Assembly: GCA_002441525.1 (NCBI GenBank)
Contig: DJWH01000070.1
Location: 1-7,877, forward strand
From: Acholeplasmataceae bacterium UBA6235
GTDB taxonomy: Bacteria > Bacillota_I > Bacilli_A > Acholeplasmatales > UBA5453
Direction of reading: 5' to 3'
DNA length: 7,877 bases
The position numbers and the translations under genes were made by a program. Below, in pieces: positions 4,458 to 7,877 of this stretch. The notes under the pieces were generated by a model, which searched no databases, had not been told where the DNA came from, and worked only from the letters and a program-made list of their open reading frames with translations. Each line of letters opens with the position of its first letter. The stretch's first letter is position 1.

Positions 4458-5723
4458 TTAGGCTAATTTTTGAATTTCTGCTTTTACTTGTGCAATGAAC
4501 TGTGCTTTGGTGATTGTACCATTTGCAAAGTTACCATAGATTGGTCCAAGTGTGTTCATACCAAATCCAGATGGCATATCATTTTGCCACCATGCATAAG
4601 CTTTACCACTTTGATTCCATGCCATGACAGCTGCTGACAATGGTGTCGCAGGTGTTAATGTTACGCTATTGAATGCAGGTACCATGTTGGCTTTGTTAAC
4701 CATGTAATCATGGCCTTCTGAGGATGCTGCTAAATCTTCAAGGAATGCTTTCGCTGCGGATACATTCTTAGAATCTTTATTAATGACATAGTATGAAGGA
4801 GCACCAATGAAAATAGAATCGTTACCTTCTGTTAATACAGCGTGTGGTAAATAACCCATTTCAAATGTTGAATTTGTATAGGAACTGTCTGTCCAGTTAC
4901 CTTGGTGTAAGAATGCTGCTTTACCAGTTGCGAATTTACCAACTTGTTCGTCATAACCACCTGTATTAAGAATGGTTTGATCGGCATTGTTGTATAAAAT
5001 TTCAACCCAGTTTGCAAGTTGAGTCAATCTGGCATCATCAACGATACCATCGTTTAATTTGTCGATTACAGTTGAATCAGAATAGGATAAACCTGCACTT
5101 AAATAACCATTAAAGTTATGAAGACCAGTAACCCAAGTCATACCAGAACCGGCTGCCATAGAGACAACTGCATAATCATTCATATTGTTAGCTGTGTAAT
5201 AAGCTTGAATAGCTGCAAACACTTCAACGTATTCTGCTTGAGAAACATTCTTTAAGCTATCGATGGTTCTGCCATTACCTTCGTGAGCAAAAGCGGCTTC
5301 AAGAATTGTCTTATTGTATGCCATACCCCAACCTTCAACGGCAACAGGGAAACCATACACTTTATCTTCAACCTTGAATTCTAGTTCTGTATCGGAAATC
5401 CAAGCTTCATCGCCTTTGAATGCCAATACTTTTTCTTCGTACACTTTGTATCCACCCATACCTTCGATAACGAAGATGTCCGGTTGTTTAGCGGATTGGA
5501 ACTCAGCTAAAATTTGTGTACCGTAAGCGCAGGTGTCACCACCACAGCTCTTCACTTCAACGTCTACGCCATTGGCTTCGCCCCATGCAGTTGCATAAGT
5601 TCTTAGCACTGAGTCAATTTCGATTTTGTTTTGGAAAATGACTAGCGTTTCTTCCTTCTTTTGGCAAGCTGTTACTGTTAAAGCTGCCACTAAAGCAATC
5701 ACTAATACGAGTAACTTTTTCAA
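4458..5723 (-). CDS. Sugar ABC-transporter substrate-binding lipoprotein (family 1)
   Basis: This 421-aa extracellular solute-binding protein is anchored to the outer face of the membrane. A lipoprotein signal (MKKLL, hydrophobic core 4-16, lipobox VTAC) gives lipid-modified Cys20. The mature part has the usual maltose/raffinose-type binding-protein pattern: an N-lobe with PDIFVIEG (81-88), KVYGFPVAVEGWGMAYNK (121-138), and FATGKAAFLHQGNW (264-277), the conserved F-x-x-GKAA segment before a binding-cleft Trp. Trp132, Trp277 and Trp378-379 are candidates for stacking on a sugar ring. Cys60 and Cys65 could form a disulfide. The start codon is TTG (complement of 5721-5723), backed by a perfect AGGAGG 8 nt upstream. 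It follows the GH65 gene by 39 nt and should be co-transcribed. The ligand is probably an alpha-glucoside or sucrose, by context only. No permease or ATPase gene is in view. Confidence 0.92.
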   Translation of the reverse strand: MKKLLVLVIALVAALTVTACQKKEETLVIFQNKIEIDSVLRTYATAWGEANGVDVEVKSCGGDTCAYGTQILAEFQSAKQPDIFVIEGMGGYKVYEEKVLAFKGDEAWISDTELEFKVEDKVYGFPVAVEGWGMAYNKTILEAAFAHEGNGRTIDSLKNVSQAEYVEVFAAIQAYYTANNMNDYAVVSMAAGSGMTWVTGLHNFNGYLSAGLSYSDSTVIDKLNDGIVDDARLTQLANWVEILYNNADQTILNTGGYDEQVGKFATGKAAFLHQGNWTDSSYTNSTFEMGYLPHAVLTEGNDSIFIGAPSYYVINKDSKNVSAAKAFLEDLAASSEGHDYMVNKANMVPAFNSVTLTPATPLSAAVMAWNQSGKAYAWWQNDMPSGFGMNTLGPIYGNFANGTITKAQFIAQVKAEIQKLA

Positions 5724-5731
5724 TTTTTTTT

Positions 5732-5737
5732 CCTCCT
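5732..5737 (-). promoter_or_regulatory. Ribosome binding site that fixes a TTG start
   Basis: A perfect AGGAGG lies 8 nt before the TTG at 5721-5723, optimal spacing, and no ATG or GTG near it would give a lipoprotein signal peptide. The site therefore decides the start of the binding-protein gene and sits within its 39-nt gap from the GH65 stop. Confidence 0.9.
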
Positions 5738-5762
5738 AAATTGAATTTTTTTATGGTCATTG

Positions 5763-7877
5763 TTACTTGACGCTTAAGATAAGTTGATTCTTAACAGTGA
5801 CTTCCTCATCATAAATACGTACTTGAATCGGTTTGTCTGTTTTTAAACATAATGCGTGATTCTCGTAAGTCACACTCAATCGACTGCCTTGATATTCAAA
5901 GTGGACTTCGTAAAATTTAATTTCAGTTTGTTTAACAGGTGATATGGACAACACGTTGGAGAATGATAAACCCAATAAACCATACATCACCATTAAGTAT
6001 GAGCCCCCCGCGTTAGCCATGTGTAAACCATGTTTGGTGTGTTTTTTGTGGTCTAGAAAATCTAATGTGGCAACATGATTGAAATATTCAAAAGCTTCTT
6101 TGGTTTCACCCAATCTGTATTTTGCGATACCGTAGGCACATTTGGATAAACTCGAATCATGGGTTGTCCTTTTCAAATAATAATCGGTTGTACGTTTATA
6201 TACATCATCAATCTCATGGTTTTCTAGAATCATCGCTAATACCGTATCTGCCTGTTTAAGCACTTGGTGTCTATAGATGTATAGAGGATGATAATGTAAC
6301 AACAATGGGAAATTCGTTTTTGGGATATCATCAATGGGTAATGGTTTCTTTTGTAAAAAACTATCATCTTGTTTCCAAATCCCGAGTACTTCATCCTTTA
6401 ATAATGTCATTTGATTGGCTGCTAAGTTGAATTGATCTAAGTTGGTTTGACTGATGCCTAACTTTTCTAGAAGCGATTGGCATGAATCTATGTGACCTAA
6501 AATGTAATCATGAGTGAATGATAGGTGCATTTTTGCGAGACGATTTGTGTAGTAATTATCGTTCACAATCGCTGTGTATTCGTCGGGTCCAGTGACATCA
6601 AATAGATGGAATTGACCTTGATGGAAATGGCCGTATTCAAGCATGAATAACCCAGTTTCGATCAACAATTCTAATCCGTAATCCATCATAAAATCGTCAT
6701 CTTTGGTTGCGTAATAATAATTAATAATGGCTAGTGCGATATCACTATTGATGTGGATTTGGGCACTACCGGCTGGAAAATAGGGTGATGACTCCTGACC
6801 AGAAATAGTTCTCCAAGGCATTTTTGCACCACGTTGTGTACCAAGATTTTTGGCTTCAACACGTGCTTTATCTAAAATATGATAGCGATAAGTCAGTAAA
6901 GCTTTGGCTTTTTGTGGGTTGGTTAGGATGAAATACGGTAACATATAGGTTTCAGTATCCCAAAAATAATGGCCTTCATAACCCTCTCCAGTGATGCCTT
7001 TAGCAGCGATACTATGGTATGTATCCGAAGGACTCTGGTGATGTAACATATAGACGTTATATTTCATAATACTATCTAAGGTTGGGTTATCGATATGTAC
7101 ATAACTGTTCTTCCAAAATTCAATAAGTCGTTTATATTCCTTACCATAACGATGTTCGAAAGACTCTTTGTTTAATCGATACGCATTGTTTTGTCCTTCA
7201 CTCTGGCTCAATGTGTAACTCGTATACTTAGTAAATACAATCGGTTCATCCGTAAATGTTTTGGTGAAACTACCGTGTATTTCGTCTGCCTTATGCTCGT
7301 AATTCACATCAATATCGTGTGTCATCTGAACATTGAGTTTTTGATTCGTATGTGTGGTTTCGACCATACATGAGCCAAAATCTAAACCACAATTCATCGA
7401 TATGATGTTGAGGTGTTTTTTTGAGTGTGCCAATCTTGGATCATAATTGGCATGGTTGGCTAGTCTTGGCATACGAAGTTTGGAAACAAAATCGAATTGC
7501 CCGGATTGATTGGCTTTGATGGTCATTTTCACCATAATAAGGTTCTTTTCATGAGCAACGATTTTTTCTTCGATGACAGTGATTTTTAAAGTTTCTTGTT
7601 TATAAACGCTTTGACGTTTGACGACACCTGTCAATAAATCATAGACACGTGACGTTGATTCTAATGTCATATGTGATAGATGAACTGGCTGGTGATTGAA
7701 ATAAATATCAATCCTTGAGGTGTCAGGTAGATTGACAATGGTTTCTCCTACTTGAGGGAATTGTTTATAGTTTTCTTCGTATTTGAATGGGTAGGTGTTA
7801 TAAAAACCATTCATGAGTGTAACCGGATAATCATAGGCTCCATAGCCTTCGGTAAAATGATTTCTACTACCAATGAC
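5763..7877 (-). CDS. GH65 alpha-glucobiose phosphorylase (kojibiose/nigerose type), 5' end outside window
   Basis: A total of 704 residues are visible and the frame is open to the window edge. The first ATG seen, at 7814, is internal, because the 21 codons before it continue family sequence (IGSR, then EGYGAYDYP). About 35-50 residues are probably missing compared with the usual 750-790. GH65 phosphorylases invert an alpha-glucobiose plus phosphate to beta-glucose 1-phosphate. Visible residues, numbered from the first visible codon, are an N-terminal beta-sandwich (about 1-240), then an (alpha/alpha)6 barrel with GYEGHYFWDTET (299-310), general acid Glu433 in GPDEY, KQADTVL (541-547), the phosphate-site loop TTHDSSLS (571-578) and ANAGGSY (621-627), and a small C-terminal beta domain. 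The stretch PWRTISGQESSPYFPAGSAQ (354-373) and HIN after it resemble kojibiose/nigerose-type enzymes as I remember them, not maltose phosphorylase. Trehalose and other linkages remain possible. It is the first visible gene of the cluster. A partner beta-phosphoglucomutase is not seen. Confidence 0.9.
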   Translation of the reverse strand, partial: VIGSRNHFTEGYGAYDYPVTLMNGFYNTYPFKYEENYKQFPQVGETIVNLPDTSRIDIYFNHQPVHLSHMTLESTSRVYDLLTGVVKRQSVYKQETLKITVIEEKIVAHEKNLIMVKMTIKANQSGQFDFVSKLRMPRLANHANYDPRLAHSKKHLNIISMNCGLDFGSCMVETTHTNQKLNVQMTHDIDVNYEHKADEIHGSFTKTFTDEPIVFTKYTSYTLSQSEGQNNAYRLNKESFEHRYGKEYKRLIEFWKNSYVHIDNPTLDSIMKYNVYMLHHQSPSDTYHSIAAKGITGEGYEGHYFWDTETYMLPYFILTNPQKAKALLTYRYHILDKARVEAKNLGTQRGAKMPWRTISGQESSPYFPAGSAQIHINSDIALAIINYYYATKDDDFMMDYGLELLIETGLFMLEYGHFHQGQFHLFDVTGPDEYTAIVNDNYYTNRLAKMHLSFTHDYILGHIDSCQSLLEKLGISQTNLDQFNLAANQMTLLKDEVLGIWKQDDSFLQKKPLPIDDIPKTNFPLLLHYHPLYIYRHQVLKQADTVLAMILENHEIDDVYKRTTDYYLKRTTHDSSLSKCAYGIAKYRLGETKEAFEYFNHVATLDFLDHKKHTKHGLHMANAGGSYLMVMYGLLGLSFSNVLSISPVKQTEIKFYEVHFEYQGSRLSVTYENHALCLKTDKPIQVRIYDEEVTVKNQLILSVK

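Noticed and set aside
4832..5526. Two short frames (4832-5017 minus, 5314-5526 plus) within the binding-protein gene.
   Set aside because: Both overlap a gene with clear family motifs throughout and have no initiation signals.
7191..7373. Plus-strand 60-codon frame within the GH65 gene.
   Set aside because: Antisense shadow with no ribosome site; the opposite strand encodes continuous GH65 sequence.
7812..7814. ATG at 7814 as the true start of the GH65 gene.
   Set aside because: The 21 codons upstream stay in frame and continue conserved GH65 N-terminal sequence to the window edge.

Overview
The window reads as a low-GC, Firmicutes-type chromosome segment. Acholeplasma or a related member of the Mollicutes/Bacilli is the best guess. 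Intergenic DNA is very AT-rich, promoters are canonical sigma-A (TTGACA/TATAAT, 17-bp spacers), ribosome sites are strong AGGAGG types, all five large genes stop with TAA, and tryptophan is TGG throughout, so the standard code is used rather than the Mycoplasma/Spiroplasma code. The deoxynucleoside kinase also looks like the Mollicutes type. The genus is an inference from these traits, not a database result.

Layout. Positions 1-184 hold no convincing gene but carry two terminator hairpins of opposite polarity. A 59-codon minus-strand gene (185-364) for a small membrane protein has its own promoter and Shine-Dalgarno site. Positions 365-625 are AT-rich spacer. A deoxynucleoside (deoxyadenosine/deoxyguanosine-type) kinase lies on the minus strand (626-1258), behind a good promoter and a short leader with two hairpins. 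The 300-bp divergent spacer (1259-1558) also holds a strong extended -10 promoter for a plus-strand GH13 amylosucrase-like gene (1559-3373). That gene converges on a minus-strand sugar cluster across a shared bidirectional terminator (3386-3423). In transcription order the cluster is a GH65 disaccharide phosphorylase (5763-7877, 5' end outside the window), a sugar ABC-transporter lipoprotein (4458-5723) and a PfkB-family fructokinase (3439-4404). A terminator-like hairpin separates the last two.

How the genes may work together (inference). The lipoprotein would capture an alpha-glucoside or sucrose. The intracellular amylosucrase-like enzyme would split sucrose, keeping the glucosyl unit as alpha-1,4-glucan or transferring it to another acceptor, and release fructose. 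The fructokinase would trap that fructose as fructose 6-phosphate. The GH65 enzyme would phosphorolyse an alpha-glucobiose, with motifs closer to kojibiose/nigerose-type enzymes than to maltose phosphorylase, to beta-glucose 1-phosphate. No permease, ATPase or beta-phosphoglucomutase gene is visible; they would have to lie to the right of the window or elsewhere. The nucleoside kinase is unrelated salvage metabolism.

I saw no CRISPR array, insertion sequence, phage gene, tRNA or rRNA. Most of the window is ordinary accessory carbohydrate metabolism. The parts worth a second look are the small membrane-protein gene, the structured leader of the kinase, the unusual acceptor-site residues of the amylosucrase, and the odd gap before the fructokinase.
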